DNA of 64,000 nt from Paenibacillus sp. FSL R5-0341 (GCF_037975235.1 NZ_CP150241.1:1240001-1304000), one strand, 5' to 3'. Shown: positions 26,873-36,885, numbered from the stretch's first letter. Notes: generated by a model from the letters alone, not told the origin. Made by a program: numbers and translations.

Positions 26873-28192
26873 ATGGAACAGTTCAGATTACCGAAAATCC
26901 CTATGCCACAACTGGAATTGCCGCAAGCTGTGCAGGATATTCTGACTGAGGCGGACGAGCGTTTGCAACATCGACCGAGATTGCGGGCTCAGTTTCGCAA
27001 TTGTTTTCCGAATACACTGGAAACGACTACGAAGCTATTGGAGGATGGGACAACCTTTGTAATTACAGGGGATATTCCCGCGATGTGGTTAAGAGATTCG
27101 GTAGAGCAGGTCATGCATTATGTTCCGCTTGCGAAGGGTGACGAGAAGTTGCAGCGTATCATCGGAGGCCTGATCAAACGGCATACGCTCTATATTGATA
27201 AGGATATCTATGCTAATGCATTCAATGAAACGGCGAATGGATGGCATTGGGATGCCAATGATGAGACGGAGATGTCACCTTGGGTGTGGGAACGGAAGTT
27301 TGAGCTGGATTCTCTTTGTTTCTCCATGAAGCTGGCTTATACATATTGGCGGGAGACGGAACTTACGGATATATTCGATGAGCGCTTCAAGAAAGTGATG
27401 GAAAGTATCGTACAACTATGGGAGACAGAACAGCATCATGCAGAACGTTCATCTTACCGCTTCATGCGTCGCAATTGTCCAGCCCATGATACCCTGCGTA
27501 ATGAAGGACTGGGTATGCCAGTGAATTATACGGGTATGATCTGGTCTGGATTCCGTCCGAGTGATGATGCCTGTGATTTTCATTATAATATTCCAGCGAA
27601 TATGTTCGCTGCGGTAACCTTGCGGCAGATGGGGGAGATCGCGAAGTGGGTGTTCCGCGATGAACAACTGGTAAGCCGGCTGTCTCGTTTGGAAGAAGAA
27701 ATACGACACGGTATCTCCCTTTACGGTACTTATCGTCATCCAGAGTATGGGCAGATTTATGCTTATGAGACGGACGGTTACGGCAACTTTTGTCTGATGG
27801 ATGATGCAGGAACACCTGGGCTGATGTCTATTCCGTATATGGAGTATGCTTCGATTGAAGACAGGGTGTATCAGAACACACGTCGATTTATTCTGAGTAA
27901 GGAAAATCCGTTCTATTATGAAGGGAAGGTAGCCAAAGGAATTGGCAGCCCCCATACCCCTCCGGGATACATCTGGCACATGGCGCTATCCATGCAGGGG
28001 CTCACCGCAGACAATGACGAGGAGATGCTTGCAATGATTGAATTGCTGGAGAACACGGATGCGGGTACCGGATATATGCATGAGGGTTTCCACGCCGATG
28101 ATCCAAACACGTTCACCAGACCTTGGTTTGCTTGGTCCAACAGCCTGTTCTCGCAGTTGGTGTATAAGGCAATGAAGAAAGGAATTCTATAA
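26873..28192 (+). CDS. GH125 family exo-alpha-1,6-mannosidase
   Basis: 439-aa glycoside hydrolase with an (alpha/alpha)6 fold and no signal peptide, so cytoplasmic. Family landmarks are GDIPAMWLRDSVEQVMHY (about residues 62-80), DIYANAFNETANGWHWD, MIWSGFRPSDDACDFHYNIP and the C-terminal GYMHEGFHADDPNTFTRPWFAWSNSLF. Characterised GH125 enzymes remove terminal alpha-1,6-linked mannose by inversion. A good AAGGAG site lies upstream. The LacI-type operator region suggests induction by a sugar, possibly mannose-containing oligosaccharides. Confidence 0.92.
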   Translation: MEQFRLPKIPMPQLELPQAVQDILTEADERLQHRPRLRAQFRNCFPNTLETTTKLLEDGTTFVITGDIPAMWLRDSVEQVMHYVPLAKGDEKLQRIIGGLIKRHTLYIDKDIYANAFNETANGWHWDANDETEMSPWVWERKFELDSLCFSMKLAYTYWRETELTDIFDERFKKVMESIVQLWETEQHHAERSSYRFMRRNCPAHDTLRNEGLGMPVNYTGMIWSGFRPSDDACDFHYNIPANMFAAVTLRQMGEIAKWVFRDEQLVSRLSRLEEEIRHGISLYGTYRHPEYGQIYAYETDGYGNFCLMDDAGTPGLMSIPYMEYASIEDRVYQNTRRFILSKENPFYYEGKVAKGIGSPHTPPGYIWHMALSMQGLTADNDEEMLAMIELLENTDAGTGYMHEGFHADDPNTFTRPWFAWSNSLFSQLVYKAMKKGIL

Positions 28193-28229
28193 GTGATGTA
28201 ATTCAAAAAAATAATTGCTCACTGCCTGC

Positions 28230-28372
28230 AAAGTGGCCGTTCCGGTTACGAATCGTTCTTTTGATCGCTGTTATCCCCGGATTTCCTGATCGCCTTTTGT
28301 AAAGTCGAAATCCGGGGATAAAGGCGACCGCGTTGTTTCTTCAGAATCGATTTCGTTCCCTGCAATACTTCT
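28230..28372 (-). repeat. Palindromic intergenic repeat, copy B (diverged ends)
   Basis: The core GATCGCTGTTATCCCCGGAT with AAATCCGGGGATAAAGGCGA and the TTCTTCAG block are conserved in reverse orientation relative to copy A. The outer GACAGAA/TTCTGTC arms have diverged and the exact ends are uncertain. Located between the GH125 stop and the next terminator; nothing else in the 312-bp gap. Confidence 0.75.
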
Positions 28373-28440
28373 GCTATTTGGCATGACTGTTTTTTGAACG
28401 ACATCATTTTTTAGAATAGGGGAGTAGGTAAAAAACCAGG

Positions 28441-28480
28441 AAAGCCCAAACTGTTGAACTTTGCAGTTTGGGCTTTGTTT
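28441..28480. terminator. Bidirectional terminator
   Basis: Perfect 13-bp stem AAAGCCCAAACTG / CAGTTTGGGCTTT between the convergent GH125 and oxidoreductase genes; T-rich on both sides. Confidence 0.85.
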
Positions 28481-28504
28481 ATGATGAGATACACAGGTGC
28501 TGCG

Positions 28505-29560
28505 CTATGTGGTTTTCAGCAGATCGGCGATGAAGACTTTCTGGCCTGTGCGTGCGCTTTCCAAGGATGCGAGGACCATAGCCATGCTGAACTGGTTATC
28601 GCTGCAATCGGTCTCAGGCAATCGTCCGGATTCCAGTGCGGCGAACATGTCTTCGAGACAGCCGTGATGACCTGTTTTGTCCATGACAGGCAGTTCCGCT
28701 TCAATCCGCTCGCTCGGCTGAAAAAAGGATGGTTTGCCGTCAGCATCCAGGCTTTGCGCAGTAACTACTTCAGCATAGATGTCATCATGACCATCCCAGA
28801 TGGCGGTTCCTTTTTCACCGATTACGCGCCAGCTTGCTTCCCATGATGTGGGTACACCTTCTGCGCACCAGGATCCGCGATAGTTGAATACGGACCCGTC
28901 AGACATCTCAAATATACATAACGCCATCGCATTGCCCTGATACCAGGAACCTGGAGGGTTGAACTCATGGCAGTACACCGATACCGGGTTGGCTCCGAGA
29001 ATATACCTGGCCTGATCAAACGTATGTATCGCCATATCGAGCAGCAGCGGGCTATCCATGAGATCCCGGAATCCGCCGAAGTGTGGCCCGAGGAAGAAGT
29101 CGGCCCCTGCGTAACCTACCTGCCCTATAGCCCCGCCGGAAATGAGGTGCTGGTAGGCGCGGATACGCGGATCGAAACGGCGATTCTGCATCACGGCTTG
29201 AATGTGTCCTGTACTGCGAGAGGTTTGCACAATATCTGTGCAATCGGAGAAGGACTCTGCCAGTGGTTTTTCACCAAATACATGACATCCTTCCTTCAGC
29301 GCTGTCATGGCAATGCCGTAATGACTCGCCGGAATCGTGACATCGAATACAACATTCGCACCAGTCGCTTGAATGGCCTCACGGATATCGGTGAACGTGG
29401 GGCAGTTGAGGCCATATTTTGTAGCAAAAGCACTGGCTGTCTGTTCATACAGATCAACCAGCCCGACGATTTCTGTATCCGGCCTTTGCAAGGCGTAATC
29501 GGCCCATGTGTTCGCCATGGCACCGCAGCCAGCGATAATTACCCGATAAGGATGACTCAT
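28505..29560 (-). CDS. Gfo/Idh/MocA family oxidoreductase
   Basis: 351-aa NAD(P)-dependent sugar or inositol dehydrogenase-like enzyme. The Rossmann motif is IAGCGAMANTW (about residues 9-19) and the family EKP motif is FGEKPLAES (near 95). The C-terminal alpha/beta domain contains DMAIHTFDQARYILG (the usual catalytic Asp/His region). AAGGAG precedes the ATG. It lies 78 bp downstream of a TIM-barrel isomerase gene on the same strand, a pairing typical of catabolic routes for uncommon sugars or inositols. The exact substrate is unknown. Confidence 0.9.
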   Translation of the reverse strand: MSHPYRVIIAGCGAMANTWADYALQRPDTEIVGLVDLYEQTASAFATKYGLNCPTFTDIREAIQATGANVVFDVTIPASHYGIAMTALKEGCHVFGEKPLAESFSDCTDIVQTSRSTGHIQAVMQNRRFDPRIRAYQHLISGGAIGQVGYAGADFFLGPHFGGFRDLMDSPLLLDMAIHTFDQARYILGANPVSVYCHEFNPPGSWYQGNAMALCIFEMSDGSVFNYRGSWCAEGVPTSWEASWRVIGEKGTAIWDGHDDIYAEVVTAQSLDADGKPSFFQPSERIEAELPVMDKTGHHGCLEDMFAALESGRLPETDCSDNQFSMAMVLASLESARTGQKVFIADLLKTT

Positions 29561-29638
29561 ATTCTCATCTCCTTCGCATGGATTCTGTTATACAGTTCAA
29601 ATGGTTTCTTCCTAGTAGTCTTCAAATGATGAGGTTTT

Positions 29639-30526
29639 CTATACCGGATTGGGCACAAAATCGCCACCGCGGCATTGTTTCAAATATCGTAATGCATGCA
29701 CCTGTCCGGTCATTTCGAGTTCATCTTTGTACACCGGATCATGCCAGCCTTCAATATCAATCGTGCCCTTATAACCGTTCTGACGCAGAATGGTGATGAT
29801 GTCTGCCCAGTTGCTATCTCCGAAGCCCGGGGTGCGGTGCCATACAAATTCACGTGGTCCATGCACGCCATATTCCTTGACAATATCCCAGGCAATCGTG
29901 GCATCTTTGCCATGCACGTGAAATACTTTGTGAGCCCATTTGCGCAGCTGTGGAATAGGATCGATCAGGCTGGACATTTGATGGCAAGGCTCCCATTCCA
30001 GGCCTACATTTTCATCCGGAACAGCGTTGAACATCATCTCCCAAGCTGTCGGATTATGGGCAATGTTCCAGTCGCCTGTCTGCCAGGTTCCACCCATATC
30101 ACAGTTTTCAAAAGCAATCCGTACACCCCGGTCTGCTGCCCGGCGTGCCAGTTCACCAAATACTTCCTTGAACCGGGGGATGGACTCGTTAATGGGTTGA
30201 TCGGTCAGACGTCCGGTGAACCCGGAGACGATATCTGCACCGAAGAGCTGTGCGTGATCGATTACTCGCTCCCAGCTTGCCAGCGTATCGGCGTTGTCTC
30301 CTGCTCCCGTGAGAGGGTTACCAAATACACTCACCGCGGAGATGACAATACCCTGTTCGTCCACGATTTCACGGACACGTTTGGCTGTCTCGGCCAAATC
30401 CAGATCGCCTGTCGTTTGCCAGAAGGTCAGGTTAAAAGATTCGAAACCGTGTTGCATGATCTGCGGGATAACGCGGACGGCGTCCTGCCCGCCTACAAGG
30501 GTACCGATGCGTAATGATTTATTCAT
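29639..30526 (-). CDS. Sugar phosphate isomerase/epimerase (AP endonuclease 2-like TIM barrel)
   Basis: 295-aa xylose-isomerase-like TIM barrel. Metal-binding residues are expected in FENCDMGG, GLEWEPCHQ, FHVHGKDA and GTIDIEGWHD, all visible in order. Members include IolE/IolI-type dehydratases and ketose epimerases. It is transcribed with the following Gfo/Idh/MocA gene and diverges from the AraC regulator; spacing between GGAG and the ATG is rather long (12 nt). Confidence 0.88.
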   Translation of the reverse strand: MNKSLRIGTLVGGQDAVRVIPQIMQHGFESFNLTFWQTTGDLDLAETAKRVREIVDEQGIVISAVSVFGNPLTGAGDNADTLASWERVIDHAQLFGADIVSGFTGRLTDQPINESIPRFKEVFGELARRAADRGVRIAFENCDMGGTWQTGDWNIAHNPTAWEMMFNAVPDENVGLEWEPCHQMSSLIDPIPQLRKWAHKVFHVHGKDATIAWDIVKEYGVHGPREFVWHRTPGFGDSNWADIITILRQNGYKGTIDIEGWHDPVYKDELEMTGQVHALRYLKQCRGGDFVPNPV

Positions 30527-30653
30527 GGTTGTAATTCACTCCAATATTGGCTTATAGTACTTCGTGACACTCATTATAGACGTGGATTAACGGGATGGCT
30601 CTAAACAATCTTGTGTAATATTAGTCGGATCTTGTGAAGAGGGGGAAGAAGTC

Positions 30654-31565
30654 GTGCTGGATCTGAAAGCGCTTCACGAAAACACCCGAATTGATCATAA
30701 ATCACATCCATTTCAGTTGTTCCGAAATCGGTGTTTGGATATGAAAAAGGAAGAATGTATTCTGTATTTGCATTGGCATGAACATTTTGAACTGATTGTT
30801 ATGCGTAAAGGAAGTGCGCTGTTCCATATCGATAGCAAACCTTATGTGGTTCAAGCGGGCGAGGTCATCATCATTCCCGGAGGCACGTTGCATGTCGGGT
30901 ATGCTCTGGATGATGGGGATGTGGATTATGATTCCGTTGTAGTTAACCGTGCACTGTTTCATGATTTCACTCATGATCCCGTGCATGAGCAATATGTCGC
31001 GCCGTATCTGGAAGGCAGGGTGAGGTTTCCGGTCAAACCGGCAGAGGAAAATGCAGCCTGTTCAGGCTATTATTCTTTGCTGAATGAAGCCGTAGAGGAA
31101 ATGGCTTTACAGCCCCCGGCTTATCAGCTCGTGGTGAAGTCCAAACTGCATGCTTTGTTCACCCTGCTTGCGCGTACCTTTATGCCACATCAGCTACCGG
31201 ATAAATCAGTAGGATCGTATTTTCCCAACCGCGAACGCTTCAAACAGTTGATTGCACAGATTGAAGCGAACCCCACAGGAAAGATGTCTGTTACCGAAGC
31301 GGCAAGCCATGTGGGACTGAATGCGTATCACTTTTGTAAAATGTTCAAAAAGCTGACCGGACGTACCTTCGTGGAATACGTGAACGGGTGCAGGATGAGT
31401 GAGGCAGAACAATTATTGCAAGGCAGCAGTCTGACCATTACGGAGATCGCCGCCAGAGTAGGCTGCGACAATGCCAACTATTTTACGAAGTTATACAAAC
31501 AGTATAAGGGCATGACCCCCTCGCAGGGGCGGGGGAGGAAAGAAGGTGGGGCACAGCAAGTATAG
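30654..31565 (+). CDS. AraC family transcriptional regulator
   Basis: 303-aa regulator. The N-terminal cupin-like sensor domain (LYLHWHEHFELIVMRKG, VQAGEVIIIPGGTLHVGYA) is followed by two C-terminal HTHs (VTEAASHVGLNAYHFCKMFKKLTG and ITEIAARVGCDNANYFTKLYKQYKG). GTG is the start, with AGGGGG eight bases upstream. It diverges from the isomerase/oxidoreductase genes, so these are its likely targets. A weak stem-loop (ACCCGGAT / ATCCGGGT, 31617-31653) follows without a clear T run. Confidence 0.9.
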   Translation: MLDLKALHENTRIDHKSHPFQLFRNRCLDMKKEECILYLHWHEHFELIVMRKGSALFHIDSKPYVVQAGEVIIIPGGTLHVGYALDDGDVDYDSVVVNRALFHDFTHDPVHEQYVAPYLEGRVRFPVKPAEENAACSGYYSLLNEAVEEMALQPPAYQLVVKSKLHALFTLLARTFMPHQLPDKSVGSYFPNRERFKQLIAQIEANPTGKMSVTEAASHVGLNAYHFCKMFKKLTGRTFVEYVNGCRMSEAEQLLQGSSLTITEIAARVGCDNANYFTKLYKQYKGMTPSQGRGRKEGGAQQV

Positions 31566-31701
31566 CCGTAGTTACGACTAAAATGTCCATAACGAAGGCT
31601 ATGTCTACGGAGAATAACCCGGATAAAGGCCAATTCAAGGCGTTCATCCGGGTGGTTTGGATTCAATAATAACAATACAATCATCTATGTGTACAACGTG
31701 C

Positions 31702-32385
31702 TCATTTCATAAATCTGGAGAACAGACGATTGGCTTTCTTGGAGAGGTCGTCCATTTTGACATTGGCATGATCGAGCTGATTGTATCCCCATTTGATCGT
31801 TTGCAGCATGCGAGGTGATATGGGCGTCCCTTTGATCCGCGGATAGATGTTGTGATAGGCCCAGACAAGATGCTCCCAGCGATTGTCATTACCGTCCTGA
31901 ATGTACTCGGATACGTCGATTACTTTGCCGCGTCCGTTCTGAAGAAGTACATTTTTCAGGTGAATGTCGCGGGGGTTCAGCCCACGGCTGCGAACGGCTT
32001 CTCGCGCTGCGTCCACATCGAGCATCACCTGCTCGGGGACGGGGATTCCTTTTTCCAAACATTCCAGCAGGGTATCCCCGGGTTCAAAACTAATCACAAG
32101 AACATTCCGGCCGCTGCCGTAATAGGTAGGGAAATATGGCAGGCCTTTGAGTTGTTCGTATACCTGGTTTTCGTTTTCTAGTTTGTCCAAGGCATGATCC
32201 GAGTACATCTTGAAGGCATACTGCGGCAAGCCGTCATACGTAAATACCGCCGCATCCGTACCTGTGCCAATGCAATTCAATCCTTCTACATCGCCGATGA
32301 TGTTCACGAGCTCATTCCGGTCGCTTCCGATGACTTGGATCTGTTGTAATGCTTCTTCCGCCTGGAACCAATCCGGTCGATTCAT
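31702..32385 (-). CDS. YrzF-like atypical Ser/Thr protein kinase
   Basis: 227-aa small kinase-fold protein. The Gly-rich start is GLNCIGTGTDAAVFTY (about 35-50), followed by the ATP-lysine in YAFKMYSD, a catalytic-loop equivalent in RDIHLKNVLL and a DFG equivalent in KVIDVSEY. This RDIHxKN...VIDVSE form is that of Bacillus YrzF/YbdM-type kinases. AAAGGAGG precedes the ATG. No substrate can be inferred; the gene stands alone. Confidence 0.75.
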   Translation of the reverse strand: MNRPDWFQAEEALQQIQVIGSDRNELVNIIGDVEGLNCIGTGTDAAVFTYDGLPQYAFKMYSDHALDKLENENQVYEQLKGLPYFPTYYGSGRNVLVISFEPGDTLLECLEKGIPVPEQVMLDVDAAREAVRSRGLNPRDIHLKNVLLQNGRGKVIDVSEYIQDGNDNRWEHLVWAYHNIYPRIKGTPISPRMLQTIKWGYNQLDHANVKMDDLSKKANRLFSRFMK

Positions 32386-32738
32386 GGGTGGTGCCTCCTT
32401 TTAGGATATGCCTGTACGATTTTTTTACATAAAATCATTGTCTATCGAACCGAGTACGTCTTATTTCACGTTCGTGTGTGAGATTCGTTAGTGTCGGGCC
32501 TGCGCTGGACCCGTACTAGCATCCCGAATTCGCTGCCCTCTATAGAGTATATTATGCGTTCTGCTCCGCCATTTCATCTTTTGGTGATGTTACTATATAA
32601 ACGATACGGATCGAATCGGAAACGGTTGCGTCAGAAGAAAATAACGGAAGCGCGCTTGCGGCAATGTTACCCGGGCTTTATACTGTGAGCATTAAGGGAT
32701 CTCATGCAGATCCGGCATACAGAAAGGCAGAAGTTCTT
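32386..32738. other. Intergenic region without identified gene
   Basis: 353 bp between the divergent kinase and nuclease genes. Short open frames here have no ribosome site or recognisable sequence. The stretch must hold both promoters but I find no convincing -35/-10 pair. Confidence 0.5.
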
Positions 32739-33656
32739 ATGGCACAATACCCGCAATGGTCTTATTCGCAGTCGCGGGCGAGTATGTTCGATGAGTGCCT
32801 GCGCAAATATTATTATCATTATTACGGTGCCCATAACGGCTGGAAGACAGACTCTGCCGATGAGATGCAGGTTCGTCTGTATCGTCTGAAGCAGCTAAGC
32901 AATCTGTACCTTGTCTTCGGGGATCTCGCGCATCGGATGTGTGAGTCAGCGGTACGCAGCAGGGAAGAGGGCAAAGATAAACCGCGTGAATCTTTTCTGG
33001 AACAGACGATACGCAAGCTGCTGAATCAGGCGTATGTGGAATCGATGGACACGGATCAGTGGCGGTTGAACCCCAAGAATCGCACGATGCTGTCCGAGAT
33101 CTATTACGGGGACGATACATTGAATGACCGGATCGCCACGATTAAGGAGCGGGCTTCGGCCTGTGTCAGTAACCTGTACCAGACGCTTACGTGGGAGGAC
33201 TTGTCCCGGGCGAGTACGGACATTCTGGAGATCGAGAAATGGGATACCATGATGCTGCACGATACACGCGTGTATGTGAAGATGGACTTATTGTATCGGC
33301 GCAGTAACGGCAATATTGTCATTGTGGACTGGAAGACGGGCAAGGAAGATGACTTCTCGGATCAGTTAATGCTGTACGCATCTTATGTGAGAGAGCATTA
33401 CCAGGTTCCCTTGGAGCAGATTGAGCTGCGAGTGGAGTACCTGTTAACCGGGAAGCATCGAGAGTTTACGGCCACGGAAGAGGATATCTGGAAGGTGGAA
33501 GAGAACGTGGGTCGTTACATCGAGGAGATGCGATCCTGCGTGGAGGATGAGTATTACAACCGTCCCAAGGACGTCAATTACTTCACGGCGATGCCATCGC
33601 ACCGGTCCTGTCGGGATTGCAACTTCCGCGAAGTGTGCAGCGAACGGGCGGTCTAG
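32739..33656 (+). CDS. PD-(D/E)XK nuclease with AddB/Cas4-like Fe-S cysteine pattern
   Basis: 305-aa RecB-family nuclease. The core motif is IVIVDWKTGK (about residues 192-201), followed by the QLMLYASY helix. One Cys near the N terminus (C20 in MFDECLRKYYYHYYG) and three at the C terminus (C291, C294, C300; C-x2-C-x5-C) match the [4Fe-4S] clamp of AddB and Cas4 nucleases. There is no helicase domain and no CRISPR or addA neighbour, so this is a standalone member. The ATG at 32739 has AAAGGCAG upstream; a longer frame has no site. The role in DNA repair is inferred. Confidence 0.85.
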   Translation: MAQYPQWSYSQSRASMFDECLRKYYYHYYGAHNGWKTDSADEMQVRLYRLKQLSNLYLVFGDLAHRMCESAVRSREEGKDKPRESFLEQTIRKLLNQAYVESMDTDQWRLNPKNRTMLSEIYYGDDTLNDRIATIKERASACVSNLYQTLTWEDLSRASTDILEIEKWDTMMLHDTRVYVKMDLLYRRSNGNIVIVDWKTGKEDDFSDQLMLYASYVREHYQVPLEQIELRVEYLLTGKHREFTATEEDIWKVEENVGRYIEEMRSCVEDEYYNRPKDVNYFTAMPSHRSCRDCNFREVCSERAV

Positions 33657-33714
33657 AACGCCAAAACCTGAGGAGCATAAGGCCTTATACCAACTAACGA
33701 GCTATTTCTTATGC

Positions 33715-33770
33715 GAAAAAAATCAAGAAGCGCGAGCCGGGAACATTCATCTGCCCGACTCGCGCTTCTA
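33715..33770 (-). terminator. Rho-independent terminator of ald
   Basis: On the minus strand GAAGCGCGAGTCGGG pairs with CCCGGCTCGCGCTTC, then TTGA and a run of eight T. It may also stop the convergent nuclease transcript. Confidence 0.85.
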
Positions 33771-33823
33771 TTGCGTTCCACAGGCCTGGCGACAAGGCGC
33801 CGGGTGGAACGATCATATCAAGA

Positions 33824-34957
33824 TCACTGGACAGCGGCGGTGTTCTCCAGCGCCTGTCCTGCAGGAACATAGGCGTGCCCGAGGTCTCGGGCAACCGCCT
33901 CATACGTGATGTGTCCGTTCAACGCGTTAACCGCGCTGCGAATGGACGAACTGCCGCGAATCGCGGCTGCTGCACCGTGGTTGGCCAGCTGCAGCGCATA
34001 AGGCATGGTGGCGTTGGTTAGCGCCACCGTGGACGTACGCGGCACGGCGCCTGGCATGTTCGCCACCGCGTAGTGCACGACGCCATGTTTCACATAGGTC
34101 GGTTCATCGTGGGTTGTGATATGATCAATGGTCTCAACGATCCCACCCTGATCAATCGCCACATCCACAATGACCGAACCCGGTGCCATCGTCTTCACCA
34201 CCTGCTCGCTGACAAGCGTTGGCGCCTTGGCGCCCGGAATCAGCACCGCACAGATCAACAGATCTGCCGCCGCAACAGCTGCTGCAATGTTGGACGGGCT
34301 GGATACCAACGTGTGGATCTGATTGCCGAAGATATCATCCAATTGGCGCAGACGATTGAGATTCAGGTCAAGGATGGTTACATCTGCTCCGAGACCAATG
34401 GCAATTTTGGCTGCATTTGTTCCGACCGTACCGCCACCAATAATGGCTACTTTCCCCCGACTAACGCCTGGCACACCAGACAACAGAATACCCTTGCCAC
34501 CTTCGGTCTTCTCCAGTAACTGTGCTCCAATCTGAGATGCCATGCGTCCTGCGACTTCACTCATGGGTGTGAGCAGCGGGAGGGTATTGTTGACCTCCAG
34601 CGTCTCATACGCGATGGCCGTTACCCGACTTGCAATAAGCGCTTTAGCAAGCTCAGGTTCCGCTGCGAGGTGCAGGTAGGTGAACAGAATCAGTCCCGGA
34701 CGAAAATATCCATATTCACTGGCAAGCGGTTCTTTCACCTTGATGATCATTTCGGCCTCTGTCCAAACTGACTTGGCATCATTCCGAATATCAGCGCCCG
34801 CAACTTGATATTCATGATCCGTGAACCCGCTGCCGATTCCCGCACCTTGTTCAATTATCACCTGGTGACCGGCTCTGATGAAATCAGCAGCCCCGGCCGG
34901 AGTCATTGCTACACGATTCTCATTGTTTTTGATTTCTTTGGGAATTCCGATTCTCAT
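33824..34957 (-). CDS. ald: Alanine dehydrogenase
   Basis: 377-aa NAD-dependent enzyme interconverting L-alanine and pyruvate plus ammonia. Substrate-site residues lie in [12 protein letters not shown] (Lys about 74) and FTYLHLA (His about 95). The nucleotide motif is [21 protein letters not shown] (about residues 170-190). The signature [14 protein letters not shown] is present. The ATG at 34957 has GAGGTG seven bases upstream. It diverges from a PucR-type regulator, matching the ald/AdeR control known in Bacillus subtilis. Its terminator is strong. Confidence 0.95.
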   Translation of the reverse strand: MRIGIPKEIKNNENRVAMTPAGAADFIRAGHQVIIEQGAGIGSGFTDHEYQVAGADIRNDAKSVWTEAEMIIKVKEPLASEYGYFRPGLILFTYLHLAAEPELAKALIASRVTAIAYETLEVNNTLPLLTPMSEVAGRMASQIGAQLLEKTEGGKGILLSGVPGVSRGKVAIIGGGTVGTNAAKIAIGLGADVTILDLNLNRLRQLDDIFGNQIHTLVSSPSNIAAAVAAADLLICAVLIPGAKAPTLVSEQVVKTMAPGSVIVDVAIDQGGIVETIDHITTHDEPTYVKHGVVHYAVANMPGAVPRTSTVALTNATMPYALQLANHGAAAAIRGSSSIRSAVNALNGHITYEAVARDLGHAYVPAGQALENTAAVQ

Positions 34958-35146
34958 CACCATGCACCTCGTCCATTTATTGGTTGTTAGCTTATACTAC
35001 AAGTTTATGACTTGCATAATCGTTTTGCACCTTACCTCATGTCTAATTTTTAGGGGACCAACTCAACATATTGTCGAAAAAGACTGTTCAGGACATTTGT
35101 CCATGGATTATAATGTAAGAAAAAATAACACGAAGAGGGATCGCCA

Positions 35147-36817
35147 TTGCAAAATGACCGCGTGTTTACGATCAAAGATATCCTTGCACGTCCGGTATTT
35201 GGCCGAGCAAGACTTGCGGCAGGGAAGGATGGGGTGAACCGTCAGGTTGGCTGGGTTCATGTATTGGAGATTACGAATGTGTCTCCATTTGTAAGCCCCC
35301 ATGATCTTATTTTATCCACCGGACTGTGGCTTCAATCGGAAGAAGGGCGCGAAGAGTATCTGCTTCAGCTGATTGGCAGTGAGGCAGCGGGGCTGTGTGT
35401 GGAGTTTGGTACCAGCATAAATGGAATCCCGGAAGAACTGATTGAACTGGCCGATAGACACCAGTTCCCGCTGATCGTATTTGAACAACCGGTTCGTTTT
35501 GTCGAGATCACACAGGATATTCACTCTCTGCTCATTAATCATCAGCACCAGCTGCTGAAAAGTCTGGAGGCTTACTCCCGTCAGCTTCAACAGCGAACAT
35601 TACAGAGTACGGATATGTCCGCTGTGCTGAACCTGCTGCATGAGTACGCTGCAAAACCGGTGGTGTACATCTCGTCCATGGAGCCGGGCAGTTTTGTCCC
35701 CGAACTTGCTCCAGAGATGGAACAGGCCATCTATACCTGGTATGAACAGGAGGTAGAGCACCTGGACCTGAATGATTCGGATACCGAATTATGGTTCCAT
35801 ATGGACGAAGAGAAGGTTCTGCTCTGCCATCCGGTCGTCTGTTTCGGTCAAGTATTCTCTGCTGTGGGCATGATTGTGCATCCGTCCGCTCCAGTGGAGT
35901 ATCTCAAGCTGTTACTCGACTATACGGCTAAGGCGGCGGCAGCGCTCACGCTTCGTTCCCAGTTTCTTGAAGAGAAGATGGTCCGCAATCAGAACGAGCT
36001 GATCCAGGATTTAATGAATGGCAACATTCATCAGGAGGAACAAGCCCAGACCCGAATGGGACTTCGTTTGCTGGTGAAGGGACAGTACTGGTTTGCGGGA
36101 GGGGTTATAGAGATTGAGCATCGACTGAAGGGTACAGGCCGGGAGCGAATGGAAGCGAATCATCAGGATATTCTTGTCCTGCTTCGTTCCCTGCTCAAGA
36201 AGAACAATCTGCCCAGCCTAATCATGCTGAAGAACAATCAGGTGTATCTGTGCTGTGCGAAGGAAGCAGTTTCGGCTGCTACACGTCATCAGTTGCTACG
36301 ATTGCTGGAGGGAATCGCTCTGGACGTAAAGCGGTTTGCGAGCCGTAACTTGAAGCAGGTCGCCATTCATGCCGGATTTGGCAAGTTACGCAGCCGTTTG
36401 ACCAGCCTGCCAGACAGCCTTCAGGAGGCCTATCAGGTGATCGAAGTGTCCAGATCGGTAGATCAGATGGAACATGTTCATTTTTACGAACGTATGGGTA
36501 TATATCAAATGTTAAAAGCTTTACCACAATCCTTCCTGCAACCTTTTGTCCAGGATCACCTGGGTGTACTGATTGAACATGACCAAACGCATCATCTGCG
36601 ATTGGTAGAGACGCTGGATGCTTACCTGCAGAACTTTGGTTCCAAACGGGATGCAGCGGCACAGTTGTTTGTTCATCGGCAAACGCTGTACAACAGGCTG
36701 GAGAAGCTGGAAGAACTGATGGGGCCTGATTACATGAACCAAGGGAGAAGAATCTGTCTGGAGATGGCGCTGCTCGCGCACGCAATGATTGAGAATGGAC
36801 AGTGGAAATCCTCTTGA
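35147..36817 (+). CDS. adeR: PucR family regulator, AdeR-like
   Basis: 556-aa regulator. The N-terminal PucR sensor domain (FTIKDILARPVFGRARLAAG, residues 7-26, through about 125) is followed by a GGDEF-like CdaR segment and a C-terminal PucR-type HTH (LVETLDAYLQNFGSKRDAAAQLFVHRQTLYNRLEKLEELMG; landmark about 485-525). The start is TTG at 35147 with a modest GAGGG site, chosen because the family N terminus begins there. Position divergent from ald matches AdeR, the activator of ald in B. subtilis; orthology is inferred from context. TATAAT at 35109-35114 could be its -10. Confidence 0.85.
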   Translation: MQNDRVFTIKDILARPVFGRARLAAGKDGVNRQVGWVHVLEITNVSPFVSPHDLILSTGLWLQSEEGREEYLLQLIGSEAAGLCVEFGTSINGIPEELIELADRHQFPLIVFEQPVRFVEITQDIHSLLINHQHQLLKSLEAYSRQLQQRTLQSTDMSAVLNLLHEYAAKPVVYISSMEPGSFVPELAPEMEQAIYTWYEQEVEHLDLNDSDTELWFHMDEEKVLLCHPVVCFGQVFSAVGMIVHPSAPVEYLKLLLDYTAKAAAALTLRSQFLEEKMVRNQNELIQDLMNGNIHQEEQAQTRMGLRLLVKGQYWFAGGVIEIEHRLKGTGRERMEANHQDILVLLRSLLKKNNLPSLIMLKNNQVYLCCAKEAVSAATRHQLLRLLEGIALDVKRFASRNLKQVAIHAGFGKLRSRLTSLPDSLQEAYQVIEVSRSVDQMEHVHFYERMGIYQMLKALPQSFLQPFVQDHLGVLIEHDQTHHLRLVETLDAYLQNFGSKRDAAAQLFVHRQTLYNRLEKLEELMGPDYMNQGRRICLEMALLAHAMIENGQWKSS

Positions 36818-36839
36818 TGAGGTGAAGGCGATACGAGAC

Positions 36840-36885
36840 AGACTGTGCATCTGTCTTACACGACCTCCTGCACAGTCTAACCCTT
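36840..36885 (+). terminator. Terminator of adeR-like gene
   Basis: AGACTGTGC at 36840-36848 pairs with GCACAGTCT at 36870-36878, followed by AACCC and five T. It overlaps the stop codon of the opposing small gene. Confidence 0.75.

Noticed and set aside
28967-29629. Open frame of 220 codons on the plus strand
   Set aside because: Antisense to the Gfo/Idh/MocA gene with no initiation site or protein-like pattern.
29696-30514. Long open frame (272 codons) on the plus strand
   Set aside because: It is antisense to the isomerase gene, has no ribosome site and no recognisable protein features.
32491-32688. 65-codon frame in the kinase-nuclease gap
   Set aside because: No ribosome site, no hydrophobic or domain pattern; judged non-coding.
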